DNA from: Ciona savignyi
Taxonomy: Eukaryota; Chordata; Ascidiacea; Phlebobranchia; Cionidae
Length of the DNA: 64,000 nucleotides
Direction of reading: 5' to 3'
Assembly (NCBI GenBank): GCA_000149265.1
Contig: CH002671.1
Coordinates: forward strand, 117,430 to 181,429
In this document: positions 45,801 to 60,800 of the stretch, in pieces
How the letters are laid out: every line of letters begins with the position of its first letter
Position numbering within the stretch: position 1 is the stretch's first letter
The notes under the pieces: generated by a model
What the model saw: only the letters and a program-made list of their open reading frames with translations
Databases searched by the model: none
Told to the model about the DNA's origin: nothing
Made by a program: the position numbers and the translations under genes

Positions 45801-48800
45801 ATCTAATTGAGGAAACCAATTTTAAAATCACCGTCTGTAATCTGGCAGTTTAAGTTTAAGCAGCTCATTTCAAACAATCCGATATCAATCAACCCATCTC
45901 CATAATTAAATTATCTTTAGCATCATCTGTTACTTATTTAATGATCGCTGATGTAATATTATATGATAATAAAAAACTTAATTAAACTATATTTTCACAT
46001 ACAATGTTGTATACCAGTTCAGCTCGACTTGATATAGAGAAAAATCGATTTCACTACAAAGGCATTATACGTCCCCTATTTAATTAAAATCACACTTATA
46101 TTTTATCTCAACAATGTTTTCTTAATTTTTATCCCTCTTTTCCAGGGTTATCATGTCAGACATAGGTCGGGATGGTCGTGTGCTGTCCATAGTGGGACAC
46201 ACCGGCTTGCGTGGCCAGCTCTCCACCATGCTGGATCAGTTACAGAGGTGTCAGCGCTCCCTCAATGAGTATTTGGAGGAGAAGCGAAACGCGTTTCCGA
46301 GGTTCTATTTCATCGGTGACGATGATTTGCTCGAGATATTGGGACAGGTGGGTGTGCAAGAGTTGTTCGACCAGGTGTATTGTGAGGGTTATGTATTGAG
46401 GTCATACCAGACTAGGAACTATTGTTGGCTTAACCAACCATCGTTTACTGGGTCATTACAATTTTAAATTTAAATAATGAAATGAAATCTTAAATTTCTG
46501 GCAAAATGACTGGTAAAACTCAAAGCATGAGTGGTTGAACCTGTTGTTATCCCAACCTGGAATATAAACATGAGTATACCATTCCAATGCAACCAATCAC
46601 CCCAGTAAATTCTTAATAAACATGAGTATACCACCCAATGCAACCAAACACCCTGGTAAATACTTAACAATACACTATGTTTGATCTTAATCTTACAAAT
46701 TCATATCTTCGCAGTCCACCAACCCCTCTGTCATTCAATCTCACTTGAAGAAGTTGTTCGCTGGAATCCACTCCGTCCAGTTCAACACAGATGACAGCAA
46801 CAAGCAGATTGTGGCGATGAATAGTTTGGATGGGGAGGTTGTGCCTCTAATGCAGCCTGTCTATGTAACCGCTGATGTCGAGGTATTTTGATGATTTCTG
46901 TTCAAGTTAATATTGCAAAACTGTGGTTAATTGTGATATAATCATAAAATGGACGCCTCGCTGTAAGTGTATTTTGTTATCTGACTATTTGTGGTTGACT
47001 TCATTATATTAAGCGATCGCAGATATGGCCTATGATTAAAAGAATAGAAACAATATATATCCAAAATAAACTATGGTTTCCCTGAAGTTAATATCCATGC
47101 ATCATATGCATCATCTGAGTGAATGTGGGAATTTAAATCATGAGCTTACAAGAACCCATGTTGCCCAGGAATGGTTGATGAATCTGTCAGATCAGATGAA
47201 GGAAACTCTGCGGATATTAACCGCTAATAATGTGAGGGCAACCAATCAAGATCCGGCACAGTTTCCATCCCAGGTGAAGTATTTAGAAGTCGAATTTCCA
47301 TTATTTTATAGAAGAAATTCAAATTTTATGCCTGTCTATGAAGTATAGAAGGGAAGTAATCAAACTTTCAATTGTTAGTTTGCAGATAACTAAGGGATCG
47401 TACTGACAGTCTGACACACACATAAACATCGATTACCTTGGTGCCCAAGGCTTGACCTACCATCGCATTACCGAATCTAATGTAGAGTGTGATGTTTGAA
47501 TTACAGAATGTAATATTCTCTGGTACACTAAGCACTGGAGATTACAAATTCTGATAAGCAATGAGATGCAATGCCAAAATTTGTAATATCATTTCACATT
47601 AGAATTTGTACTTATTTAAATTTATTATATCTAAATACAGCGTGGCAGAGCTTATACTCATGTGTTGTAATATCAACCTCCCAACAGATCCTCTGCCTTG
47701 GGGAACAAATTGCATTCGCCAAGCAATGTGAGGCTTCCATCAGAGACCATAAACTCTCCCAGCTGAGGTCAGACTTGGAGAAGAAGTTACGTTCATATAC
47801 ATCCGTCTACATCAATGCTTCAGAACTTGGAGAAACTGGTTTGTATTTTAAACATTGGCTGACTGATAACAAAGTTCATGGCTATTCTAATTGTGCACAT
47901 TTTTTAAACAAACTGATTCTGTTCTCATTGGATTGCGCTGTCCCACAGAGGCCCATGTGTTGGACTTAAAGCTGAAGTCTCTCATCCTGGACATAATCCA
48001 CAACATAGATGTGGTGGAGCAACTGAACAAGGCAGGCATACGAAGCTCAGCGGAATGGATCTGGCAGAAGCAGCTTCGATATTACGCCGACAACTCAGCT
48101 TCCATGAGGATGGTTGACGCACAGTTCGATTATACATTCGAGTACCAGGTACTGTAAGCTAGGATGCACATCTCTGTTTACATAGGCTCAAAACTGCAGA
48201 CCCCATTGAAACACAGTGGTTAAAATACTGATCGCTTTTATTGGGCAACCAGAGCTACTACATTGAGTAAACTACTTTTGTGTTTGTTACAATGCCCACA
48301 AAGTGCCTTCTTTGCTCGCAAACAATATGAAACCAAACCATATTTGTAAGTGGTTATCTCGGCAAACGCTTGATTGGCAGAACCAATATGGTCGAAAATG
48401 TTGTAGTTGTAAACTATATAACAGCAGGCACACTATTAGAAAAGATAACTGATTAGTTGTTCACATTTTAACTTTTCACAATGCTTTTTATGCATTGTTT
48501 CCTGAATTTGCGACCTTTTCAACTAGGGTAACGCTCCTAAACTTGTGCACACACCACTCACTGACAAGTGCTACCTCACCCTGACTCAAGGCATGCATAT
48601 GGGGCTGGGTGGGAACCCGTATGGACCGGCTGGAACCGGAAAAACTGAATCCGTCAAAGCGTTGGGTGGTTTGTTCGGTCGCCAGGTCCTCGTGTTCAAC
48701 TGTGATGAGGTAACAGATGTGTATTGTGTGCAGAACCATATTGTTTAAACAACTGCTGAGGTATTGTGGCAATACTATTAAAAGGATGAGTGGTTTTCTA

Positions 48801-51800
48801 AGTTGCTGATTGTGAAACATAGTAAATGTGAATTTATTCTTGTATCTAGCTTTCTATTTCATTTTACGTAACTAGCCCAAACATACTCAGTCACCATGGC
48901 GACTTCTTCGTTTTCAGATTTTTTAATTTATACCAAATATCATGATTTCCAGGGTATCGACGTAAAATCAATGGGTCGGATATTTATCGGGCTTGTCAAA
49001 TGTGGGGCGTGGGGTTGTTTCGATGAGTTTAATCGGCTGGAAGAAGTGGTGTTATCCACTGTCTCAATGGACATCCAAGTCATCCAGGCTGCATTGAAGA
49101 GCAGAGCTTCCAATATTGAACTGTTGGGAAGACAGGTGAGTAAACCACCAAGTAAACCTCCAACCAGACAATGTCTACAGTCTTCCATGAAGGCATCACA
49201 TATTGACCCTCATATGTATGGCAGTTCTATTTCAGCAATATGTTCCTGTGCGATTGTGTGGCCGAATGGTCAACGCACCGATACATAAACCGAAATATAC
49301 ACTAAAATGGTCTTAGTATCTCAGAAAAAACTGTTCCTTAATCAAAGTAGTTATATCTAAAGCTATACTAGCGTAAGTGAAAAAATAATATTTAAAGCAC
49401 AACATCTAATCACATTATCGGTTTAAGAAAGTGAATTCTTTTTAACATTGAAACTGAGTAACATTCTTTAACCTCCTGACATATTATTTTGCCTTATGCA
49501 TTTTTGTAACTTCATGATAATTATTGAGAACTCACAGAAAATATCCAATTGATATTCCTCTTCACTGCCCTCAGGTGGATATCAACCCCAACTCCGGGAT
49601 ATTCATCACTATGAACCCAGCAGGCAAAGGTTATGGTGGCAGACAGAAACTACCAGACAATTTAAAACAACTGTTTAGACCAGTGGCAATGTCGAAACCT
49701 GATAATGAACAAATTGCTGAGGTTTGTTTTGACTTTTGAATGTGATATTCACTGGTTGGCTCCATCATTATAGCAAAGTGGTAGTTTGTGCTTATCCATC
49801 TAGGTGACAAAAAACTTGCTTGTAATTATTCAAAAAGACGTATTCACTAACAAATTAAGCTAATAAGATATAATATGCACGATAACACATAGCGAGAAGC
49901 AACTAAACCCGATTCTTCATGGGATCGACTGTTTGTCGGTTCCCTTGTCGGATAGCATAACATTATAACAAATCTTTTTTTTTTCAATTGGGCATCAGGA
50001 TAAATACAAGGATCATTTTCAAAATAACATCCAAAGAGTTGTTGCCCTAGATAGTTGTTGCTAAGATCCATTCATATAAATCTTAACCTCGGATATCAAT
50101 CATGCAGGTGATACTCTTCTCGGAAGGCTTTGGGGAGGGGAAGGCATTGGGAAGGAAGCTTGTTGCTGTGTTTAACCTCGCGAAGGAGCTCTTGACTCCA
50201 CAGCAGCATTACGATTGGGGTCTTCGAGCGTTGAAGACTGTGCTGAGAGGAAGTGGTCAGGCTCTGCATAACTTGCGCAGAAAATCTGATAATAACGAAG
50301 CAAAGGTGAAAGAGAAAATGTGAAGTTTAATAATAAATCAAACTCTACATGCAGAAAACTATTCCAACACTTGACTGATGGCAGTCCTCGTATGAATGCT
50401 GTAATATCATATTAAGTTTTTACATTCTATGGTTAACAGTATCTTATATTGAAATCAATTATTCGAAGTATTAATAAACTCTTCCTTCATCCACCACCCA
50501 GATAACACCAGACGACGAATGCCGATTGGTTGTCCAAGCTTTGAGGATCAACACTTTGTCCAAACTTTCATTCGCCGATAGTCAGCGCTTTGATGCTCTC
50601 GTCAAAGATGTTTTTCCTAATATTGTTTTCCAAGGTAACTTCAATATATTTTAAAATTAAAAAACAGTATTAATCGTCGGCAACATTCTAATTTAACGAT
50701 AAATTTACCAAGAAATCTATATAAATTGATGTTAAACTTAGTGGATAGTGAAGTGTGATGTTGAAATTGGATAATGACGAATCTGTTTTCTCAAGTTTTT
50801 ATTGACAAATACGCTTTCCCATGTCTTATATATATCTTGTGATTAATTGTCCTAAACCATTCGCTGGTATGTTTTGTTATTGACCTGGTAGCTTCATAAC
50901 CTTCTCTTGGGGATAACACCTCCAGGCAAGGCTGATTTTCGATTAATTTCCCACCCCATCCCAGCATAAACCTCATATCGTGAAACACATCAAGTAGATT
51001 TTCCCATCTAATTCTCCACCGTTCTGGTGATAACAGATACCATGGTGTGAAGTTTAACGACTGATTACCACTAATCAAAACCATATTTACCTCGTCTCTG
51101 CTACATGATCATCCATACAATACCAGCCCCCAATCCCCATCCCCAGAAATCGAACAGGAGAGTTTGCTTGCAGCGATCGACGCACAATGCACGGAGATGC
51201 ACCTCGACCCACAGGATCGACAGAAGAAGAAGATCCTCGAACTCAACGAGCAGCTCCAGCAGAGGATGGGGGTGGTCATCGTGGGACCGTCCGGATCAGG
51301 TGGGAAATCAATATTTAATAAGCATTTTTTGAAGCATGTTACAGCATGTCATTTAATTTCATAAGTAAAGTCCGTTCAGGTCAGGGGTTTATCAACTTTT
51401 TGCACTTTTAAGCAATTTTAACCGATATTTCACAAAATAAAAATCACTGGGAGCTTCAAAACTAATAATATTTTTTTCACAATAAAGGAAAAACATTTTA
51501 TGAGATAAATATGTGAATCTTCTTTTGCCTGTTTCACTTGTGCATGAGAATTAAACTTAAGATGCACTCGCTATAGTAGCAATAAAATTAATAAGAGCCG
51601 TATCAGAAAGAGAAAGAGCTGCAGGTTGCCGACCTCCCGTTTAGTTGATTATTTGATTAAAAATAGAATAAAGAGTTATATCAGGTTTGTTTTATTAGTA
51701 AAATGAGTTTAATAATTAATACTTTAATCACCAAGGAAAAGTGTATATGACATAATGTATCCTACACTGTGAAGCAATAGTCAGTAATTACATTGTAATA

Positions 51801-54800
51801 ATAAACAAAAATGATCAAAAATTCCAGGCAAAACGAGTCTGTGGCAAGTGTTGCGTGGCGCCTTGTCACGGCTCGGTCGAGTGGTCAAACTCCACACCAT
51901 GAACCCGAAGTCCATGCCACGGAACCAGTTACTGGGGAAAATTGATCTAGACACCAGAGAATGGTCCGATGGTGTGCTCACCAACAGTGCAAGAGATGTG
52001 GTCCGGGAACCTCTGGTACGTGGCGTGGTGTTCTATTTTGGTTGATTGTACCTTCTGTGATATTTTGTTAGGCAGGTTGGCTTTACAGTTAAAGCATAAA
52101 ATGATAGTTCGAGGTTTTTAGGACAAAGGGGTGTGGCTTAAGCTGCCCTTGCTGTGTATTCACTAAAAAATTGCTTCAAAATTAAATAATACATTTACNN
52201 NNNNNNNNNNNNNNNNNNNNNNNNNNNNNNNNNNNNNNNNNNNNNNNNNNNNNNNNNNNNNNNNNNNNNNNNNNNNNNNNNNNNNNNNNNNNNNNNNNTT
52301 CCCATCCTGTCATGCAAACATGGTGTCCAATACAAACCTCACACCCAGGATGTGCATTCATGGATTGTATGTGATGGGGACATCGACCCTGAATGGATCG
52401 AATCGTTGAACTCTGTTCTCGATGACAACCACCTGCTCACGATGCCCTCTGGTGAGCGAATCCAGTTCGGCCCAAACGTCAATTTCCTCTTCGAAACCCA
52501 TGATTTGAGTTGTGCATCTCCTGCCACTATTTCCAGGTAGGTGATTGTTCGCTTTGCTCAGGTCAGATTATTGAAGTCGGATTGAGGAGTTTTGTGTCAA
52601 TTTTAAGTTTTATTTAGAAATTAAATATTCAAATATCATCATGTTTGCAATTAAAGTGATATAAAATTTGGAACGATTGCCCTGCCTTAGGAAAATAGCC
52701 AATTATCTACAAATGGCAATTAAAATAAAATTAAAATATTTACTTTGCAACTTGTGTAAACACCTGAAATCCTGTACCACATAGTCAAGTCAGTCAACAA
52801 AATACCAGGTACCTTAATAGGTCTAACTGGGTCAAACTACAAATTCCCCTAAATGGGTCAACCTACAAGATGCAATGTACTTTGCTCCACATATGATCCA
52901 CAACATCCACCACAGGATGGGGATGATCTTCCTGAGTGAGGAAGACACCGATGTCACAGCTCTTGTGCGATCCTGGCTGAAGAAGCAGCCGGAGGTTGTG
53001 CAGATGAAGTTACAGGGATGGATGGAAGATTATTTCTACAGGTGGAGTGACCTGACACATGAATACCGTCTGTGACTGACTTTGTGTTGTCTCGCTGTTA
53101 ACAAAATGTTTGTATCCACCCACATGCTGGTTGTGTCTGCCTGGGCATCACACATAACTAAAACCCAGTGTAAATAGAACCCACTGTATAAAAAGTAATT
53201 ACCCATGTTTAACCCTGAACTTTCCCACCCGGGTATAAACATGGTAATATCTTCACCCATGTTTAACCCCGAACTTCCCCACCCGGGTATAAACATGGTA
53301 ATATCTTCACCCATGTTTAACCCCGAACTTCCCCACCCGGGTATAAACATGGTAATATCTTCACCCATGTTTAACCCCGAACTTCCCCACCCGGGTATAA
53401 ACATGGTAATATCTTCACCCATGTATAACCCCGAACTTCCCCACCCGGGTATAAACATGGTAATATCTTCACCCATGTTTAACCCCGAACTTCCCCACCC
53501 GGGTATAAACATGGTAATATCTTCACCCATGTTTAACCCCGAACTTTTCCACCCAAGTATAAACATGGTAGTATCTTCACCCATGTTTAACCCCGAACTT
53601 CCCCACCCGGGTATAAACATGGTAATATCTTCACCCATGTTTAACCCCGAACTTTCCCACCCGGGTATAAACATGGTAATATCTTCACCCATGTTTAACC
53701 CCGAACTTTTCCACCCAAGTATAAACATGGTAGTATCTTAACCCATGTTTAACCCCGAACTTTCCCACCGGAGTATAAACATGGTAGTATCTTCACCCAT
53801 GTTTAACCCCGAACTTTCCCACCCGAGTATAAACATGGTAGTATCTTCACCCATGTTTAACCCCAAACATTCCCACCCGTGTATTAACATGATAATATCT
53901 TCACCCACAGAGCACTGAAGTGGGTACGCAGATCGACGGGGCAGGTGGTGGATTGCAGCATGGTTGGTCTTGTGCTGAGCGCGTTGTCTCATTTGAACGG
54001 CTGCTCCGATAAGTTAGCATTTGTGGTTGGTCTTATCAGAGGTATGGAGAGATTTGTTCGATATTTTAAAAAATCAAAATTTGTAATTACATTTGTGATT
54101 ACACTAGTGATTTGAAGATTACTCTCATAGCAGCATATTAGTATGTATCAAACGTTTCAAATTATTTTTGATTGCATTAAATATACAACTTCCAAAAAAG
54201 TTGTAGGTTTTTCCTTTTCCACTCATGCTTTGATTAATATTTATTGTCACGTAGTGGAAAAACAAATTTTTCTTAACTCTGCTCCTAAATCGAAGGGGAA
54301 AATTCTTTCCCTCATTTTCCTTTTGAAACTGTATTTTCCACATACAACTACCTTCACGACCAAGATTTTTCACTTGACCCCGTGATCCAATGACCCCCAT
54401 GTCCATAGGTCTGGGTGGCAACCTGTCATCTGTGAGTCGGAATGATTTAGCGAAGGAAATATTGCAGTGGGCCCATGAGGCTCCACCTGATGCTAGGAAT
54501 CCGACAAACGTGTTTTACAATGAGAAAACTGGTTCGTATGAGTGCTATGATTCAGTAGATTTAACTTTTTATAATAGTTATATTTAATACTGCATCCCAC
54601 TTTACCCCTGTTCTATTTTGATAAAACGTGTTCTATTTTTGATAAAACGCTATATTACAACCACCCCTTACCCACCCCCTTTATATTTCCCTACCCCTAG
54701 TGATAAACATGATCCTATCCTTGCCTGAAACCTATTTCTTCCTTGAAAAATTGGTTCTTAAGTTTATTAAGTCACCATGTATACCTGTTTTTTTCTAATT

Positions 54801-57800
54801 AAAGTCAAACTGACACCTGAATTTGAATTCAGGTCGATTGGATTCGTATCATTTAGATGTCAACTCCACCATGATTTCACCGGAGACCGTCACTTCAATG
54901 GAACAATTCCCAATGGTGAAAAATATGAACCATTTTATTCAGTGCACAGGCATTTTTAAACAATTTCTAGTTGAATTTATTGGCAAAAATCGATTTTTTA
55001 ATTTATTGGCAAAATCGATTTTTCACAATAAATAGTGATTAATTTGGATACTCCCAATACTGCTGACATATTATCATGTCAAGTTAATCGGCATATAATA
55101 TCGTTGCCTAATAACACAATGACTTCTGCCGCAGCATTGAATTCACATTAATAAAAAACTAAGTATAATATTAGTACATATTGATCTTATAATATTAAAG
55201 CAATTGCACTATCTTTATAATTTTTTATCAAATAAATCTTAATTATATATTGTTCTTATGAGAAAATCTTACTAAAGATGTCTCTGTTGCTTTATACGTG
55301 AGTCTGAATAATCTACATTGCAAATAACATTGCAAGTTCTCATGTGCAGAAGTGGTCCCCAACCTTTTTACCCCTTGGGTTGGTAAAGATTTATTAATTT
55401 TACTGCGGCTCAATAATGGAAATGTTAATTATTTTTTCTGTAGAATGGGCCCACAGTAGCATGTCCAGAAGATATCTTACAATCTTGAAAAGCAAAATTG
55501 TCCCATTTTGTCTCTATCGCATGTTTCACATATAAACCCCCAACAAGCAATACATGTATCCATCCACACCAGATCGAGACAATTGAGATGCAACGATGCA
55601 TCGACCACATCATGCAGTGGATGAAACCATCGAATCGCCATCCATTCGTGGTGGTTGGTCATGATGGTTGTGGAAAGAGTTTGCTGCTGCACCACTGCTT
55701 CGATAAGCTGCGCTCCACACAGGTATCAAGTGGTTTATGTTTTCTCTGCATAGTTTGTTGGGTCTATTTTGTTGTGTTTGATAGGTTGTCGTTGACTGTT
55801 GTGTAAAATATGCATTCAGTCTCTGTCTTTGTGCATTATGGGTTTTATGTTTTTATTTAAAAATAATTTCTAGCCACTTTAGAGAAATGGTTCTTATAGA
55901 TATGGGGTAGAACTCTAAAACAGTTATTTTGCTAAAATTTTAATAAATAACTCGTAACCCAATAAAACTATTTTTTCTTCTTGCCCTCAATGTGGTCTCT
56001 GACTTTCTCATTTCCCTAATAATTATATGACCCCTTATTCATATGAACCCATATTCATATGACCCCGATATTCATATGAACCCATATTCATACGACCCCC
56101 ATATTCATAGGACCCCTTATTCATATGACTCCCATATTCATATGACCCCGATATTCATATGACCCCGATATTCATATGACCCCCATATTCATATGACTCC
56201 ATATTCATACGACCCCATATTCATATGACCCCCATATTCATATGACCCCATATTCATGTGAACCAATATTCATATAAACCCATATTCATATAAGCCTATA
56301 TTCATATGACCCCATATTCATGTGACCCCATATTCATATGATCCCCATATTCATATGACCCCTATATTCATATGACCCTATATTCATATGACCCCATATT
56401 CATATAACCCCTATATTCATATGACCCCATATTCATATTACCCCATATTCATGTGCCCCCATATTCATGTGCCCTCATATTCATATGACCCCATATTCAT
56501 ATGATCCCCATATTCATATGACCCCTATATTCATATGACCCCATATTCATATGACCCCATATTCATATGATCCCCATATTCATATGACCCCTATATTCAT
56601 ATGACCCCTATATTCATATGACCCTATATTCATATGACCCCTATATTCATATGACCCCATATTCATATGACCCCATATTCATATGACCCCATATTCATAT
56701 GATCCCCATATTCATATGATCCCCATATTCATATGACCCCCATATTAACATGACCCCCATATTCATATGACCTCATATTCATATGACCCCATATACTCCC
56801 AGGTAGCTACAATCCACTGCAGTGCGCAAACCACCCCCGTTCACCTCATACAGAAGTTGCAACAAGCTTGTATGGCCATAAGTGGGGGGAGGTAATTTAT
56901 ATTGGAATTAAAGGATTGTGTTTTCTAGATTATTTAAACTTCTATTTTTGTGTTTGATATTGTTCTATAAGATAATTTTGTTAAATCATATTTTTTTGTG
57001 GCATCTGGGAATTGGTCAGTTAAGAATACTTGCCAACTGTGCCATAATGCTGGATCATTTCTAAAAAAACATTTCTAGTTCTGGTGGCAGCGGCAGGGCA
57101 CTGAGGCCACGTGAATGTGAGAACCTCGTGTTGTACTTGAAGGACATAAATCTACCGAAACCTGATAAATGGGGAACAAGTCAAACCCTGGCTTTCCTAC
57201 AACAGGTGGGTGATGCTGGGCTTGTAAACTCACTGTCAATAGGAAACTAATGGTTATAATGGGATTAACGCAGCTCTTGTCAAACCACCAATGAATTGAT
57301 GGAGCTATTGCAGTGTGTTGCATATGGTAGACATGTTAGAGTAGTGATACTGGCACTACTAAATGATCATCCACATTAAATAGGGAATGCATAGAATAAT
57401 ACAAAATAGTAGTTCCAAATCTTTTCCAACAATCCATAATTTGGAGATTTCCGGTCTGAAGGAAATATGCTGTATAATGTATAATAATCTTTTACCAACA
57501 TTGTAATCTAAAACTGTAAATCCAGTATACAGGAGCAAAAAAATCAATCAAAAAATAGTTACTAAACAATCAGTGTCCTAAATTATCCCATGCTGTGTGT
57601 GCCAAGTACAACTCAGTCTTCATCACATTTTGTGTTGGATTATTCCTGTCAATCAACTGTCAATCATATTGATCCTGTCAATCAAATGTCAATCATATTG
57701 ATCCTGTCAATCAACTGTCAATCATATTGATCCTGTCAATCATATTGATCCTGTCAATCAAATGTCAATCATATTGATCCCAGCTACTAACATACCATGG

Positions 57801-60800
57801 CTTCTATGACGAGGACAATGAATGGGTTGGGTTGGACGGGATTCAGATCGTGGCTTCTTTGAACGCCGCAGCCACGCTGGGTCGCCACAAGTTGTCATCC
57901 CGGTAAACTTTGCTCCGTGTTCATTTGATTATGAATTATGCTTTGTCTGGAAACTGAAGTTAAATTAAATCTTTTAAACAAAATAGCTTTTATTCCAAAC
58001 TATATATTTCGCCTACAAGAGGTATCTTTATAATATATTTTTTTAAAACTGTAAAAACGTTTAAGAATATCAGTCTAATGTACATAGCAATTAAAATGGA
58101 AGAAATAGAAATACGGAATATCTTAGTTCACACCCTTCCACCTCCCTTATTGGATCACCCATTCATCCACAGGTTCACTTCCCGGGTTCGAATACTGAGT
58201 ATGGACTACGCTGATACCAACGAATTATCAGCGATTTACACCGCCTACCTCACCCCTGTCCTTCACCACCGCCCTGCTCTTCAGCGCCACCCGGTGTGGG
58301 GCTCCCCATCCAAAGTACAACAACTGGCTACCTCCATGGTGCAGGTGAATAAATACAAATCCTTTCATACTAGGGTTGGAGGTTCATGGTAATTTTGTGA
58401 TAATTGCAGCAAGGGGAAATGGGAAAAATGAATTTAAGCTTTATTTTGATGAAAAGTAGTGTTCGAATTTTCCTCAAGATAAAAAGTAATCTTCTATTTA
58501 TTATTCTGGGATATCGACGTGGTCTATACTTGGTTTGCTACATTGCATAACTACAGTAGTGACAGTCCTACATAATAACTTGTTACTGGTAATGTAGGTT
58601 CTGTGACTAATACTGCTCAGCTATCTCTCCGCATATGTAGGAAGTCTGTCGGTATACTTAAAAATAACAAACTTCACAGAGATCTTGTGTGTTTATGCAG
58701 CTTCATGTCCCCAGGTTTATGAGCAAATGAGGAAAAGTTATCTGAGCGACGACCATGGTCATTACTTGTTCACCCCACGTGATCTGACCAGCTGGTGTGT
58801 GTCACTAATGAGATACGATGAAGCTTGTATGGTGGGGGATGGGAGGGCACCCGATTCACTGCTCAGTGTGTGGGTGTATGAAGCCTACAGACTCTTCAGG
58901 TGATTATGAGATGCATTTTAAAAAGTTTCAAGTAACGTTTGATATGTAGTTTTGTGTTTATGTGTCCAGAGTAGCAAGATTTTTCAGAAATATAACAAAT
59001 TTGATACAAATATCATTTGACACAAAATAATTGGACAGTTATACATCAAAATTGTTTTACCCCCCCCCCCCCCCATAAAGTTTTATCCTCCTATGATCAA
59101 CGCCCTATAACCATACCACAGGGACAGAATAGTTGGTGGGAAAGGAAAGGATCGCTTCGATCAAATGTTGTCTTCGATTCTCGCTCATGATTGGTCAATC
59201 AATGCATCAGAATGCATGAATAATGATTATTACGTCACATGGGGGGCACGGCAGGAATTGAAAGGTTTGATATCTCAGAATGCCTTTAGTTCACAATACA
59301 ATGATCTCTTTGTATCCACATAAAATAGCCACCTCAATGATAAATATGGCCGTGTTTTATTATTATTCTAGATTACTCAGCTCGACTACGAATTTTTGTC
59401 GATTCCTATCTTTACCTTATATACCTTAGTTATGGAAAGTATAGGATATTCATTTTATCCTCCTGAATAGAAAAAACTAAGGGGGTTAACGCACGGGCAA
59501 TCTTCAAATCACCTTGCGGCCACTGTCGGGATACTATTGCTGTGTATTGTGTATGATACCGCCGTTCTCTTAAATTTGGTAGAACCCATTAATCCACTTG
59601 GTTTGGGCAATGTCTGTTAAGTGCCTTGGCCAAGGACACAACTGACTAGTAGCGACCAGTTTCGAACCAGCAACCTTTCAGTTAAAGGCTACGCACTAAC
59701 CCACTGATCCAATCGATCGGTTGAAAATATAGAAATGCATAAAAAGCTTCCAGAAACGCTAAAGAATTAAACTGGACCGAGTATTTGTTAAAAAATGACT
59801 TGAACTCAGTTGAAATGCGTACCACCCTAATGATCAACCAGGAGTTGGAAACCTTTTTAAAATGTGGAATATTTTTGATACATCACACAAATTCCGAATA
59901 CAAAATACACTCCAAAACACTTGTTGTTTTACTTATGTGCATTTCATTCCTATTGTGATCGATGAAATTTATTTGTTTCTAAAGTGTTTTAACTTCAGTT
60001 TAAATACAAATTTTAAAAATTAGGAGCCTCCATAAATAGTATGGTGTCAACTAAACATGACTAACCTCCATAAAGCCTTCATTACAACAGGGCAATTCTA
60101 TATTCTTTTCTCTTTTCTCACTTTTTTAAAAGTAGGATTTTTAAATTAAATATATTAAGTAATGTTTGAAATAAAATATTAGGAAAACCTAAAGTTATAC
60201 ACTATATAAAAAATATTTTCCAAATCAAATTAACTTAAGGTAGTCCTACAATTCAATTTAATATGCTGAGTATTAAAATGGATTTTTTAATCAGGTGAAG
60301 GTGCACTACCAATACATGGAAAGACGTTGGGTCACTTGTCTGCATCTGATTTAAAAGATGTTATAACCAAAGCGGTTGCAGCGTACAGTAGGGAAGTGAG
60401 GGAAATCGATATCCTGGTGTTTCAGGAGGTTGGTTTTGTTAGATGACTATGTGGGATCATATGGTACCTCGTAGCATGGTTTTTTTACTAAGCGGAGTTT
60501 CGTAACCATGATGGACTCGTCACTGGGACCGTTTTGTATATAAGAGTAGGTATATGTATTGGGCGCGTTTACCATTCGACCACACAACCATACTTGAGAC
60601 ATGGATTTAAACATTGTTAATATAATGTCACTCGAAAAAAGTTACTGATGATAACCATATTTTTATATGAAATGTTTTGTTTCATAAAATACTAAGGGAT
60701 ATAATTTACCTGATTTGTTAATACCTTATATGTCAAATAATTTATATATAAAATTTTGTTTTTTAACTAAAATTTTCCATTTATATATTTATTGTGTAGA

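Noticed and set aside
53036..53741. Long ORFs on both strands (178 and 230 residues) with 18-residue repeats
   Set aside because: They come from the 54-bp minisatellite, whose period is a multiple of three; the region is an intron of DYNC2H1.
53201..56795. CRISPR-like arrays
   Set aside because: Units are contiguous, with no unique spacers, in a eukaryotic genome; these are minisatellites.
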